DNA of 64,000 bases, taken from the NCBI GenBank assembly GCA_050045915.1, contig JBNGCR010000008.1, positions 1 through 64,000 of the forward strand, written 5' to 3'. This document shows, piece by piece, positions 8,390 through 16,792 of the stretch. The stretch's first letter is position 1. Each line of letters opens with the position of its first letter. A model generated the notes under the pieces. That model had not been told where the DNA came from, did no database searches, and was given only the letters and a program-made list of their open reading frames with translations. Source of the DNA: Limnospira sp050045915 (GTDB taxonomy: Bacteria > Cyanobacteriota > Cyanobacteriia > Cyanobacteriales > Microcoleaceae). A program made the translations under genes and the position numbers.

Positions 8390-9199
8390 TCAGATGGGGA
8401 TTTCTTCGATGTCGGAGACAGGGGAGATCTGACGGGGGAGTGCGGTTTCGGCCGCGCTCCCTTTGTCAATTTCTAGGGCGCGATCGCAGCGTCGGGCGAA
8501 GGGGCAACAGCGACAGATCCCCGAGGCTTCGTCCACCTGGGGGAACGGTTCCCCCCGTCCGTAGCGGTTCAAATAATCCCCGAGGCGATCGCACAGGTGA
8601 ACCAAATCCCGGCTGGTTTTTTGATGTTGCTGGCGATTGTAGGAAAACGTCACCTTTTCCGGGGGACCCTTCCCCGCCGGACGCACGAACCAGTAAGTCA
8701 TCGACACCCGTTCGGGCGGATAGTGGCTGGTTTCCACCAACAAATAAAGATATAAACGAGTTTGCCAATTGTTCGCCAAAGCCGCCCGATCTTTGGGGCG
8801 GGGATAGGTTTTCCAGTCGATAATTTGGGCTTCCTTTTCCCCTGCGATTAACAGATCGTAAACGGCCACAAGTAGGTACTCCCCGAGAGCCAGACTGCGG
8901 TGATGTTCCGCATCCCGCCAAATCCCGCCCCCTTCGGGGGGTTGAAAAATTTCCGGCGCCGCCGCCATCAAGCCCAGGAACGCCTCCCGCAACGCCAGGT
9001 CATCGGCCATCAACGCCGCGATCGGCAAGCCGAGTTCTCGCTGCTGCATCAACAAATGGAACCGCTCTCCCCAGGCAGTCCGTTCTTCGAGAGTTAACGA
9101 TGTCGGCGAGATCGAACCCTCAACGTCGGCGTGCTGAAATTTGCGCGGACAACTTTCGAGTCGGTTTAGATGTTGCTGGGACAATCTCAACGGAACCAT
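8390..9199 (-). CDS. PD-(D/E)XK nuclease family protein (RecB/Cas4-like)
   Basis: Likely a DNA nuclease with an iron-sulphur cluster. The 269-residue product shows the RecB-family motifs in order: GERFH (about residue 45), AVYDLL as the Asp-bearing motif II, IIDWKT as the D-x-K motif III (about residue 128), then QTRLYLYL (Gln/Tyr motif). An N-terminal Cys (ESCPRKF) and a C-terminal CRCCPFARRC group match the four-cysteine cluster of Cas4/AddB-type enzymes. No cas genes or CRISPR array lie nearby, so I do not call it Cas4. It converges on the atp operon and lies downstream of the KaiB-domain gene. The biological role is unknown. Confidence 0.8.
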   Translation of the reverse strand: MVPLRLSQQHLNRLESCPRKFQHADVEGSISPTSLTLEERTAWGERFHLLMQQRELGLPIAALMADDLALREAFLGLMAAAPEIFQPPEGGGIWRDAEHHRSLALGEYLLVAVYDLLIAGEKEAQIIDWKTYPRPKDRAALANNWQTRLYLYLLVETSHYPPERVSMTYWFVRPAGKGPPEKVTFSYNRQQHQKTSRDLVHLCDRLGDYLNRYGRGEPFPQVDEASGICRCCPFARRCDRALEIDKGSAAETALPRQISPVSDIEEIPI

Positions 9200-9248
9200 A
9201 GCCCTAGGCGCTTCTAAGTCGGGAATAGGGAGTAGGAAGTGGGGTCAT

Positions 9249-9286
9249 AAATTATCAATTGTCAATTGTCAATTATCAATTGTTAA
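9249..9286. repeat. Heptanucleotide tandem array (TCAATTG/TCAATTA)
   Basis: Five or so 7-base units between the nuclease gene and the KaiB-domain gene. The array runs into the 3' end of the KaiB-domain gene and supplies its TGA stop codon (9276-9278). Confidence 0.8.
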
Positions 9287-10058
9287 TGTCGCCCAAAAGT
9301 CGGAGAATCGTGTCCACGTCGTGGAGCTCCCCGACGATCCGCCGCCCGGGTTTGGGCCACACCTTCACCAGGGTTGGGGTAGCGGAAATTTGGTTGGCTT
9401 CCGCCTGTTCGGGGTGCTTGAGGACATCGATCACCTTGAGGGTGTAGGGATGACTTAGCGATCGCTCCAACAGTTGGTGCAGGATTTCCAGGGTTTGTTC
9501 CGTGGCCAAACTGTGACCCGAGACAAACAGTCGCAACACATACCCCTGAGTGGATGCCGTCGGGGTTGCCGATTTGAAAAAGCTCCGGGATGGCGGGAGA
9601 GAACTTATCCCATCGCTCGAAATATCCGTTTGAGTCTCCATTGGCTGAAACCTCACAATCAGGTCGTGATTTTCCCAAAGTTCTGGAAATTGCCGATGGT
9701 AGGTTGCCAGGACAAGCGGATTGCAAAGCTCCTCGCTGACATGAGCCGGCTGCCAAGGCACGTCCCCGGCTTCAAAGATGGCATTGAGCAAAATTTGATA
9801 TCGTAGCACCTGGGGGTGAGCTTCTGCGGAAACCTTCACTTCCTGAGTGTTCGGATCGAGCCAGCGATCGAGGGTAGCCGTGTAACACGGAACCAAAAAA
9901 TGGGGGGGTTCCGGTAAACCGAGGATTTCTTGCAAAGCCGTACACAAATTCAGATGCCACCGTCGCCGTTTACTCGGATCGATGCAATAAATCAGGTCTC
10001 CCCCCGGTGTAAACAGTGCAATCCCCTTATATAAATTCGGAACCGTAGATGAATTCAA
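9276..10058 (-). CDS. KaiB-domain protein
   Basis: A 260-residue protein with an unassigned N-terminal half (about 1-160) and a C-terminal thioredoxin-like KaiB domain (about 170-250), recognised from YVLRLFVSGHSLATEQTLEI, then YTLKVIDVLKHPEQAE and the segment ISATPTLVKVWPKPGRRI. The same fold occurs at the N-terminus of the clock kinase SasA. The N-terminal half contains GIALFTPGGDLIYCIDPSKR and a PxFLVPCYT segment that I do not assign to a family. No kaiA, kaiC or kinase genes are nearby, so a clock role is only possible. The stop codon lies in a heptanucleotide repeat. Confidence 0.75.
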   Translation of the reverse strand: MNSSTVPNLYKGIALFTPGGDLIYCIDPSKRRRWHLNLCTALQEILGLPEPPHFLVPCYTATLDRWLDPNTQEVKVSAEAHPQVLRYQILLNAIFEAGDVPWQPAHVSEELCNPLVLATYHRQFPELWENHDLIVRFQPMETQTDISSDGISSLPPSRSFFKSATPTASTQGYVLRLFVSGHSLATEQTLEILHQLLERSLSHPYTLKVIDVLKHPEQAEANQISATPTLVKVWPKPGRRIVGELHDVDTILRLLGDINN

Positions 10059-10190
10059 ATTCCAGAGTATCGGTTCGCACTCATCAGTTAGATCTGAAAA
10101 TATATCGGGTTGCTACTACCAGCAACCCGATCTTCTGATTTCTACTTTACACCACAGTTGAGACTGACCGGGGAAAATTTCACACTTTCC

Positions 10191-11441
10191 TTAGACTCTA
10201 CCCCGCAACATCTGACTCATTTCGTTGGGGAACGGCGACACCTCCAGACAGATTTCCTCCGTGATCCGACCCTCTTGATACAACTCGTACAGGGAGCGGT
10301 TCATGGTCGTCATGCCCTCGTAAGTATCCTTAAGCATAATTTGGTTGATTTCCTCATACTGATCCTTGACGATATATTCCTTGATGACATCGGTATTGAT
10401 CAGGATGTCGTGGAATGCCGCCCGCTTCCCGTCCGTAGTTTTACACAGCAGTTGGGCGATGATCGCCACCAAGGTTTCCGAAATTGAAACCTTAATCGAT
10501 TCCTGTTCTTCCGCCGAGAACATATCCAAAATCCGGGTCAGGGTTTTGATGGCGCTGTTGGTGTGCAGGGTTCCGGCAACCAAGTGACCCGTCGAAGCCG
10601 CCTTGATCGCGATCTGCATCGTTTCCTTATCCCGAATTTCCCCCACCAACATCATGTCCGGGTCCTGTCGGAGCGCCCCCTTCAAGGCGTTGAAAAACTT
10701 CAAGGTGTGTCGCCCGACTTCCCGGTGTTTGATCAGGGATTTCCGGCTCTGGTGGACGAATTCCACCGGATCTTCGATGGTAATAATGTGGTAGGCGTAA
10801 TTTTTGTTGATGTAGTCGATCATCGCCGCCAGGGTGGTGGATTTACCGGAACCCGTCGGCCCGGTGATCAACATCAACCCCTTGTGGTAGTTGCAGATCT
10901 TTTTGAACACCTCCGGCAACTTCAACTGTTCCAGGGTGAGGATGGTGGCTCCGATCAGTCGCAGCACCATCGCCGGACCGCTGAGGGAGTCGAAGATGCT
11001 GATCCGAATCCGCACGAACCCCAAATCGGCCGCACCGTCAAAGTCCAGGTTTTCTTGGAACTGGTGAATTTCTTCGTCCGTCAGGACTTCCCGCAGCCAA
11101 CTCATAAACGTGTTGAGATCCGTTTCCGGCCACTCTTGGGGGGTGATGTCGCCGCGCTGTCTGAGTCGGGGAAGTTCTCCGACACCGAGGTGAACGTCAG
11201 AGGCTCCGAGTTCGTCAGCTAGTTTCACAATTTCTCGGAGGGTGGGATGTCCGGGACTCGGGCCGGGTCCTCTGGGGGTGACGGCTGCCGCGGGGGTGGC
11301 GGGGGCGGCGGGTTGGGCCGGTTGGGATGGGGGACTGGTTTGGCCGCCCGGTGCCGGCGGGCGAGGCGGTTTCGGCGCAGGCGGACGAGGGACTCCCGAA
11401 CCGGGCCGAGGCGGAACGGGGGGACGCGATGATTGTGTCAT
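10191..11441 (-). CDS. pilT: Type IV pilus retraction ATPase, PilT family
   Basis: Hexameric ATPase that powers pilus retraction for twitching motility and phototaxis. The 416-residue product has a Pro-rich N-terminal tail (about residues 1-60) not found in standard PilT. The core follows: Walker A GPTGSGKST (about 193-201), the Asp-box IITIEDPVEF, Walker B region ALRQDPDMMLVGEIRD, and the His-box AGTLHTNSA. The C-terminus (SLYELYQEGRI) is of PilT type. Cyanobacteria often carry two PilT paralogues; I cannot tell which this is. No other pil genes are in the window. Confidence 0.9.
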   Translation of the reverse strand: MTQSSRPPVPPRPGSGVPRPPAPKPPRPPAPGGQTSPPSQPAQPAAPATPAAAVTPRGPGPSPGHPTLREIVKLADELGASDVHLGVGELPRLRQRGDITPQEWPETDLNTFMSWLREVLTDEEIHQFQENLDFDGAADLGFVRIRISIFDSLSGPAMVLRLIGATILTLEQLKLPEVFKKICNYHKGLMLITGPTGSGKSTTLAAMIDYINKNYAYHIITIEDPVEFVHQSRKSLIKHREVGRHTLKFFNALKGALRQDPDMMLVGEIRDKETMQIAIKAASTGHLVAGTLHTNSAIKTLTRILDMFSAEEQESIKVSISETLVAIIAQLLCKTTDGKRAAFHDILINTDVIKEYIVKDQYEEINQIMLKDTYEGMTTMNRSLYELYQEGRITEEICLEVSPFPNEMSQMLRGRV

Positions 11442-11588
11442 AAGTCAGGCTACCTAAACTGAGGGATATCCAATCGAGTCAGGTTCTCTTCTCAGTCTAG
11501 CCCCGAATCAATTCAACCCGCAAAGGTGCGCTACAAAAATTAGGGAGGGGGGATAAAAAGCGGATTTCTGGGGCAATTGCCACCCAAG

Positions 11589-13160
11589 TTAATCCTTGGA
11601 AGTGCTCAAACGGTGAATACTGATGGCGATCGCACCCCCAACCAACAATAAAACCGCCAGCCAATCCCCCCAACGGACATAAAGCGTTCGGGTGCGGCGG
11701 CGGTACACGGTTTCGTCGTGGAGTTCGTAGGTATCCATGCCGGAAATCCACAGCGTCCGGCCGTGGGGATCGACGACGCCGGAATAGCCGGTATTGGTGG
11801 CCCGCAGCGTCCAGCGATCGCTTTCGATCGCCCGCATCACATCCTGGGCGTGGTGTTGGGCTAACATCATGGCTGAATAGTGGGAATCGTTGGAAGCCGT
11901 CAGGATGAATTCTCCCCCCGCGGCAGCTTGGTGGCGGAAATGTTCCGGAAACGTCGAATCGTAGCAAATGCCCGCGATCGCTGTCCCGAACCCCGTTTCA
12001 AACACCTGGAATTTCTCCCCCGCCACCAACCGCGCATCCAGCGGCGACAGGCGATTAATCAACCGCCCGAGGATATTTTCAAAAGGGATAAACTCCCCCA
12101 AAGGCACCAAATTCGCCTTGTCGTAGCGGCCGATAATTTCCCCGTTTCCATCGATGGCAAATAAACTGTTGGTGAATCCGTCGGCGGCGTCTCCGAATCC
12201 CCCTACCCAAGCCGGGACTCCCCGCTGCAAAATCGCCTGGTCAAATGCCAGGTTATTGCGGCTCGATTGCGTCCACATGAACGGTAACGCCGTTTCCGGG
12301 GTCAGCACCGCATCCACCCCGCGATCACTCAATTCCAAATAACCCCGCGTGTAACCGTCCAGTGCCCGCCGCCACCCCTCCGGGTTCAGCTTGATGGCGT
12401 TGGGGACGTTGCCCTGGATGATGCCGACCCGAAGCCCGAATTGGGGGTCGTCCGCCAGGGGGCGCAAATACAGGCCAAACCCGACCAAATGGGCGATCGC
12501 AAATATCAATAACGGCATCCAATACAACCGCCGCCGCTTCCGGTTCGCCAGCCCAATTTCCGCGATCGCGCCATTGACGGCCACGATAACCGCCACCACC
12601 GCACTCGGCCCCGAGAGTTGACTCAAATGCAAGACGGGCAAATTCCCGAAACTCTGGGTCAGGGCCAGGGACGACCACCACAGGGGGCCGGAACTCCAAA
12701 TCGCCTCCAGACCGCACCAGAGGGCCGTTCCGACCAGCACCCGCACCCAACCTGGCGGGGGGGCGAGTTTCCGCAGCAGCCACCCCCAGGCGACGGTTAA
12801 CGCCGTCCCCCACAGGGTGATGAAGGTCCAGCAGAAAATCGCGATCGCCAAACTCGCCAGCCAGGGCACCCCCATCCAAGTCATCGGGTGAATTCCGGTG
12901 ATCCAAAATAGGGAAAATCCGTAGTAGCCGAGCCCCCAAGCCGCCGTCACCCAACCGGGGGAACGCCGCCGCACAACCGAAACCCACAAGGGCACCAAGG
13001 CCACCCAGGCCAGCGGCCACCATCCCAAAGGTTCCGTCGCCAACCCCATCAATAAGCCGCTTCCGAGGGCGATCGCGATTTCTTTGAGTCCGGGTGGCTT
13101 CAGTTGGGGGGGAGAAACGGCGGGAGGGCGATCGACGGGTTTAGGTAACTTTTGTTTCAT
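11589..13160 (-). CDS. lnt: Apolipoprotein N-acyltransferase
   Basis: Adds the third acyl chain to the N-terminal cysteine of lipoproteins in the membrane. The 523-residue product has several N-terminal membrane helices (about 30-235), a carbon-nitrogen hydrolase domain and a final membrane helix near the C-terminus. The catalytic triad appears as Glu in LTPETALPF (about 287), Lys in YDKANLVPLGEF (about 345) and Cys in AGICYDSTFPEHF (about 396). It is a single gene flanked by pilT and an empty spacer. Confidence 0.93.
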   Translation of the reverse strand: MKQKLPKPVDRPPAVSPPQLKPPGLKEIAIALGSGLLMGLATEPLGWWPLAWVALVPLWVSVVRRRSPGWVTAAWGLGYYGFSLFWITGIHPMTWMGVPWLASLAIAIFCWTFITLWGTALTVAWGWLLRKLAPPPGWVRVLVGTALWCGLEAIWSSGPLWWSSLALTQSFGNLPVLHLSQLSGPSAVVAVIVAVNGAIAEIGLANRKRRRLYWMPLLIFAIAHLVGFGLYLRPLADDPQFGLRVGIIQGNVPNAIKLNPEGWRRALDGYTRGYLELSDRGVDAVLTPETALPFMWTQSSRNNLAFDQAILQRGVPAWVGGFGDAADGFTNSLFAIDGNGEIIGRYDKANLVPLGEFIPFENILGRLINRLSPLDARLVAGEKFQVFETGFGTAIAGICYDSTFPEHFRHQAAAGGEFILTASNDSHYSAMMLAQHHAQDVMRAIESDRWTLRATNTGYSGVVDPHGRTLWISGMDTYELHDETVYRRRTRTLYVRWGDWLAVLLLVGGAIAISIHRLSTSKD

Positions 13161-13603
13161 GATCGATTTTCAAATCAAGTCGTGGACTGACACAGCTAAA
13201 ATGAGGCCATAGAAAATTGATGAAATCCTTATTCCTTCAAGTCTACGCCAACAATCTATAGCAGTGTGAAATGATGAGTGAAAAATCGATCCGCTTGAAG
13301 CCCCTAGGATTGGGGGTTTCGGGGCTAGATAATTTAAAAATGGTTTCCGGTTGCGATAGAACACTAATATAGAAAATAATCATCTTCGAGTCGGGTATAA
13401 ATTGAATTGACGCGATCGAGACAGTGTTCGCCCCCCAACCGTGACGCGGGGGTTCGTCTGCAGGTCATCCCCCACGCCAGCATCATCTAAGGGTTGGAGT
13501 TATAAAACTTCGGGGATGTTCCAACATGAATCCACCCCCACACCGATCGCGCCCCGTCAACATCTGGCTCTGACTTCCCTGGAGATTTTCGGCGATTTTT
13601 AAT
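13161..13603. other. Intergenic stretch without a recognisable feature
   Basis: About 440 bases between the lnt start and the transporter stop. Short open frames exist but have no family-like sequence or ribosome-binding site. I find no tRNA, hairpin repeat or strong terminator. It probably contains the lnt promoter. Confidence 0.5.
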
Positions 13604-14527
13604 TCAACAATTCCGTTTTTTGGAGCCATCATTTTCGGGTTCGGATGCCAGCATAAAATTGAGTCCCAAAACGATCGCGATCGCACTCGCAACCATCGCC
13701 GGCGTCATCGCTTCTCGGAAAAAAATGAACGCCAGAATTGCAACGAAAATGGGGACGAAACTATCCACAAAACTCGCCGTCCGGGTGGGGCCGATCTGGG
13801 CGACGCTGCGGCTGTATTGAAGGTAGCCGATACCGGACGCGCCGATTCCCATATAAAAAACAGATAGGGTTGACTGCCAAGACATATTTTTGATTTGGGC
13901 GATCGCATCCTCTCTAAATGTCAAAAATGACAAGACAATCATCCCGAATAAAACGGCGTAATACGTCAACGTCAGCCCCGAATATTTTGCCGACAAGACT
14001 TTCACCAATAGGGAATAAACCATCCAACACAAAACCGCCAGCAGCATCAACCCATCGCCCCGGTTGAACTGCCAATTTGACGGGTTTTGTAAGTGACCCC
14101 TTGTCAACAAGGTCATCACCCCAAACACAGCCAAAATCCCGCCCGCATAATTTTTCGCCGTCAGTTTTTCCCGCAATGCGATCGCGGCGACGAATGCCGT
14201 GATCGCCGGATTGGTTGCCTTGATAATCGCCGTGTTGCCGACGGTGGTATATTGGAGACTGGCAAAGAAAAAATAGTGATAGCCGACAATTCCAAAAATA
14301 CCCAACAGCAACATTAAAAATAAATCCGATCGCGCCACCCGCAACGGCGACGGTTTGGAGGCGATCGCCAACCCGCTAAGGAATCCCAACGCGATCGCAA
14401 ACCGCAGCCAAGATGTCACCAGCGGACTCAGATCGGCGGTGGCGAACTTGCCGGCAATAAATGCACCCGCCAGCAGCAAACTGGCGATCGACGGCAGAAA
14501 CGCCGTTTTCAGAGTTTCCGTTTTCAT
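13604..14527 (-). CDS. EamA/DMT-superfamily transporter
   Basis: Ten-helix drug/metabolite-type transporter of 307 residues with two EamA repeats. Recognisable signatures are LVTSWLRFAIALGF near the first repeat, PAITAFVAAIALREKL, and SFVDSFVPIFVAILAFIFFREAM in the second. ATG 14527 (MKTETLKTAF) is preferred; an in-frame GTG at 14545 is also possible. It lies 62 bases downstream of the PII-like gene on the same strand, so the two are probably co-transcribed and the PII protein may control the transporter, as GlnK does for AmtB. The substrate cannot be told from sequence. Confidence 0.88.
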   Translation of the reverse strand: MKTETLKTAFLPSIASLLLAGAFIAGKFATADLSPLVTSWLRFAIALGFLSGLAIASKPSPLRVARSDLFLMLLLGIFGIVGYHYFFFASLQYTTVGNTAIIKATNPAITAFVAAIALREKLTAKNYAGGILAVFGVMTLLTRGHLQNPSNWQFNRGDGLMLLAVLCWMVYSLLVKVLSAKYSGLTLTYYAVLFGMIVLSFLTFREDAIAQIKNMSWQSTLSVFYMGIGASGIGYLQYSRSVAQIGPTRTASFVDSFVPIFVAILAFIFFREAMTPAMVASAIAIVLGLNFMLASEPENDGSKKRNC

Positions 14528-14589
14528 GAATTGATTTAAAATCACCCCTTGATTGTTGGATGGGGGAAAAATATCTCCCCCATTGCTTT

Positions 14590-14928
14590 TTACAACGCTT
14601 CTTGATTGACTTCTCCTGTCCGAATTCTCAGGACTTGATCGCTGGGACTGACAAAAATTTTACCATCCCCGATCGCACCCGTTTGAGCCGCCAAGATGAG
14701 ATGTTCGACCATTTCGGAACAGATCTCGTCTTCCACCAGAATTTCTAATTTCAATCGCGGTTGAAATTCGATCGCGTATTTCACCCCTCGATACAACTCG
14801 ACGCGATCCTTTTGCCTTCCGTAGCTGTGAATTTCGGATACCGTCATCCCGATGGCTCCGACTGCGATCAGCGATTCCATCACTTCGTCGAATTTAGAGG
14901 GCCGGATCGTGGCTTCAATTTTTTTCAT
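14590..14928 (-). CDS. Divergent PII-family signal protein
   Basis: A 112-residue PII trimer subunit. It starts MKKIEATIRPSKFDEV and keeps the nucleotide-binding residues (TGAIGDGKIF with Gly87/Lys90, RIRTGE with Arg101/Arg103) and Gln39. It differs from canonical cyanobacterial GlnB in the T-loop: Ser49, the phosphorylation site, is Val, and Glu50 is Lys, giving RGVKY. Tyr51 is kept. Lys58, which contacts 2-oxoglutarate, is Arg. It is therefore a paralogue rather than the main glnB. It lies upstream of a DMT transporter gene on the same strand and is divergent from a TetR gene. Confidence 0.88.
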   Translation of the reverse strand: MKKIEATIRPSKFDEVMESLIAVGAIGMTVSEIHSYGRQKDRVELYRGVKYAIEFQPRLKLEILVEDEICSEMVEHLILAAQTGAIGDGKIFVSPSDQVLRIRTGEVNQEAL

Positions 14929-15084
14929 CGGAAGATTTCCTCAATTTTCTGTATCTAGAATTACAGATTTTGGCGACAAACTGCGAATTGAAGCCCGATG
15001 GCACCCCCGGGGAAATAAACAACCAATTATTCCAGAAATGTTATCCTAAAATCCTAGAGGCGGAGGATAGATTGAAGTAAATTC

Positions 15085-15657
15085 ATGGCAAGACACAAAG
15101 AATTCGATCGGGAAGTGGTTCTGTCCAAGGCGATGGATACGTTCTGGCACCAGGGTTATGAAGCCACGTCCATTCAGGATCTCGTCAAAAATATGGGGAT
15201 CAACCGGGGCAGTCTCTACGATACATTCGGGGACAAGCGCTCCCTGTTTTTGGAAGCGATCGCCCACTACGACGAAACGGTGGCGAAGGCCGCGATCGCC
15301 AGCCTGGAAGCCCCCAACGCCTCCAAACCGGCGATCGTCGCCCTCTTCGAGAGGGTAGCCGACGGCGTTCAAGATCGGCGGGGTTGCCTGATCACCAACA
15401 CCGTCGTCGAACTGTGTCCCCACGACCCGGATACCGCTCGACGCATTTCCGGCAACCTGAAGCGGCTCGAACGGGCGTTCTATGTGGCTTTGAAGCGCGC
15501 CCAGGAAAAGGGGGAAGTGGGCGGCGATCGCGATATCAGCGCCCTTGCCAGCTTTCTGCTGTGCTCCCTACAGGGTTTGCAGGTCACTTCCAAAATCCAC
15601 CCCGATCCCGAATACCTGCGGAGCATCGTCCGGGTCGCGGTGTCCGCCCTCGACTAA
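15085..15657 (+). CDS. TetR/AcrR-family transcriptional regulator
   Basis: Ligand-responsive DNA-binding regulator of 190 residues. The N-terminal helix-turn-helix is clear (FDREVVLSKAMDTFWHQGYE, then TSIQDLVKNMGINRGSLYDTF and DKRSLF). The C-terminal domain contains RRGCLITNTVVELCPHD and is like that of the YxaF/AcrR subgroup. It diverges from the PII-transporter pair across a 156-base gap, so it may control that pair, itself, or a distant gene. Ligand and targets are not visible. Confidence 0.9.
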   Translation: MARHKEFDREVVLSKAMDTFWHQGYEATSIQDLVKNMGINRGSLYDTFGDKRSLFLEAIAHYDETVAKAAIASLEAPNASKPAIVALFERVADGVQDRRGCLITNTVVELCPHDPDTARRISGNLKRLERAFYVALKRAQEKGEVGGDRDISALASFLLCSLQGLQVTSKIHPDPEYLRSIVRVAVSALD

Positions 15658-15770
15658 TACTTAACCGTTCATTCTGATATGAGTCGATTCTGAGTTCCAA
15701 CTGCCCCGAGTTTGGGAACCGTTCCGGCCTATTTCTAGAACGTAAATTCAAAAAATAACGGCATAATTAC

Positions 15771-15798
15771 TTACGATTTTGTCGAAGTGGACTATACT
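15771..15798 (+). promoter_or_regulatory. Candidate promoter of the thioredoxin gene
   Basis: TTACGA (15771-15776), a 16-base spacer and TATACT (15793-15798), about 100 bases before the thioredoxin start. The -10 box is good (5 of 6) and the -35 box is poor. A strong GGAGGA ribosome-binding site follows at 15884-15889. Confidence 0.4.
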
Positions 15799-15897
15799 GT
15801 ACAACCGAGCCGGAATCAGTGTTAGCGGCTTCGAGTTGCCTGCACGTCTGTTGTTTGACTCATCTATCTAGTAACATCTACACGGAGGAATTCAGCC

Positions 15898-16260
15898 ATG
15901 TTTGATACCCCGAATGTCATCACTTTGACCCAGGATAATTTTGAAGCTGAAGTCCTCAACAGTCCCGTTCCCGTGGTCGTGGACTTTTGGGCCCCCTGGT
16001 GCGGCCCTTGCCCGGTCATGAACCGGGTGGTCGCCGAACTCGCCGCCGAATTTGACGGTCTGGTGCGGGTCGGCAAAGTGAATATCGATGAATGGGAAAA
16101 TTTAGCCCGTCAATATCACATCGAAGCGATTCCGACCCTGCTGATATTCGACCGGGGGGAAGTCCGCGATCGCATTTCTGGCTTGATGCACAAACCCGCC
16201 TTATTCGATCGCATTAATACGTCAATCGAACCCGTTTCGATTTCCGACAAAGCCGCTTAA
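15898..16260 (+). CDS. Thioredoxin-family protein
   Basis: Dithiol-disulphide reductant of 120 residues with the active site WCGPC (Trp34, Cys35, Cys38) and the cis-Pro segment EAIPTLLIF. The residue after the second active Cys is Pro (WCGPCPVM) where classical thioredoxin has Arg or Lys, so this is a variant thioredoxin. The short C-terminal tail after the last helix (SISDKAA) is unremarkable. It has an excellent ribosome-binding site, GGAGGA. A perfect 20-base palindrome follows, then a GST start. Confidence 0.92.
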   Translation: MFDTPNVITLTQDNFEAEVLNSPVPVVVDFWAPWCGPCPVMNRVVAELAAEFDGLVRVGKVNIDEWENLARQYHIEAIPTLLIFDRGEVRDRISGLMHKPALFDRINTSIEPVSISDKAA

Positions 16261-16269
16261 ATTTGAACT

Positions 16270-16289
16270 GGGGGCAAAATTTTGCCCCC
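16270..16289. promoter_or_regulatory. Perfect 20-bp palindrome after thioredoxin gene
   Basis: Perfect palindrome with half-site GGGGGCAAAA. It sits ten bases after the thioredoxin stop and 21 before the GST start. There is no T-tract, so it may be an operator or an RNA-processing site rather than an intrinsic terminator. Confidence 0.5.
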
Positions 16290-16310
16290 GAACAAATAGG
16301 AGAATTGCCA

Positions 16311-16415
16311 ATGATCGACCTCTACACCTTCACCACACCCAACGGACGCAAACCCGCCATCCTGTTGGAGGAAGTGGAGATTACGAACCCGCTTGGGAAT
16401 CAATTCCCAAGCTAA
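16311..16415 (+). pseudogene. Glutathione S-transferase-family gene, 5' fragment
   Basis: Starting at ATG 16311 after an AGGAGAA ribosome-binding site, the first 24 codons read like the N-terminus of a YfcG-type glutathione S-transferase (MIDLYTFTTPNGRK, then AILLEEVEI). The frame then enters a twin-hairpin repeat and stops at TAA 16413, giving only 34 residues. No further GST sequence follows the repeats and the N gap. Either the gene was broken by the repeat, or the assembly was misjoined at this repeat and the intact gene continues elsewhere. Confidence 0.7.
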
Positions 16416-16480
16416 TAGCAGAAATCTTCTGAAGAGGATTGAAGATAAACTAACGTTTATTTAGTCATCTTGAGATGACT
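16391..16480 (+). repeat. Twin-hairpin repeat, copy 2 (runs into gap)
   Basis: Hairpin A (16391-16412, arms GCTTGGGAAT / ATTCCCAAGC), hairpin B (16423-16440, arms AATCTTCT / AGAGGATT with one wobble), then the mirrored hairpin B' (16463-16480, AGTCATCT / AGATGACT). The unit is cut by the N run that begins at 16487. Confidence 0.85.
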
Positions 16481-16486
16481 TTCGCT

Positions 16487-16586
16487 NNNNNNNNNNNNNN
16501 NNNNNNNNNNNNNNNNNNNNNNNNNNNNNNNNNNNNNNNNNNNNNNNNNNNNNNNNNNNNNNNNNNNNNNNNNNNNNNNNNNNNNN
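16487..16586. other. Assembly gap (100 N)
   Basis: Exactly 100 N, the conventional placeholder for a gap of unknown size. It lies inside a tandem block of twin-hairpin repeats, which is the likely cause of the break, so the repeat copy number here is not known. Confidence 0.97.
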
Positions 16587-16601
16587 TTGAAAAATCAACC
16601 C

Positions 16602-16723
16602 GCTTGGGAATCAATTCCCAAGCTAATAGCAGAAATCCTCTCAAGAGGATTGAAGATAAACTAACGTTTATTTAGTCATCTTGAGATGACTTTCGCTATG
16701 AGCCTTGAAATTGATTTCAAGGC
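16602..16723. repeat. Twin-hairpin repeat, copy 3 (mirrored double unit)
   Basis: Four hairpins in the order A-B-B'-A': GCTTGGGAAT / ATTCCCAAGC, AATCCTCT / AGAGGATT, AGTCATCT / AGATGACT, GCCTTGAAAT / ATTTCAAGGC. The right half is an imperfect inverted copy of the left half, with changes in both arms of each hairpin. The larger unit (from 16587) repeats in tandem with a 191-base period. Confidence 0.9.
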
Positions 16724-16792
16724 TTTCGGTGGGGACGACCGGTTTGGTCAATCGACCCGTTCAGGAAATCGATCGGATTGAAAAATCAACCC

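Noticed and set aside
8390..9199. Cas4 annotation for the four-cysteine nuclease
   Set aside because: Motifs fit RecB/Cas4-like nucleases, but no CRISPR-Cas context exists here and similar solitary genes are usual in cyanobacteria.
13170..13364. 64-residue minus-strand frame downstream of pilT-lnt
   Set aside because: No ribosome-binding site, no recognisable composition of a real small protein, and it lies in an otherwise featureless spacer.
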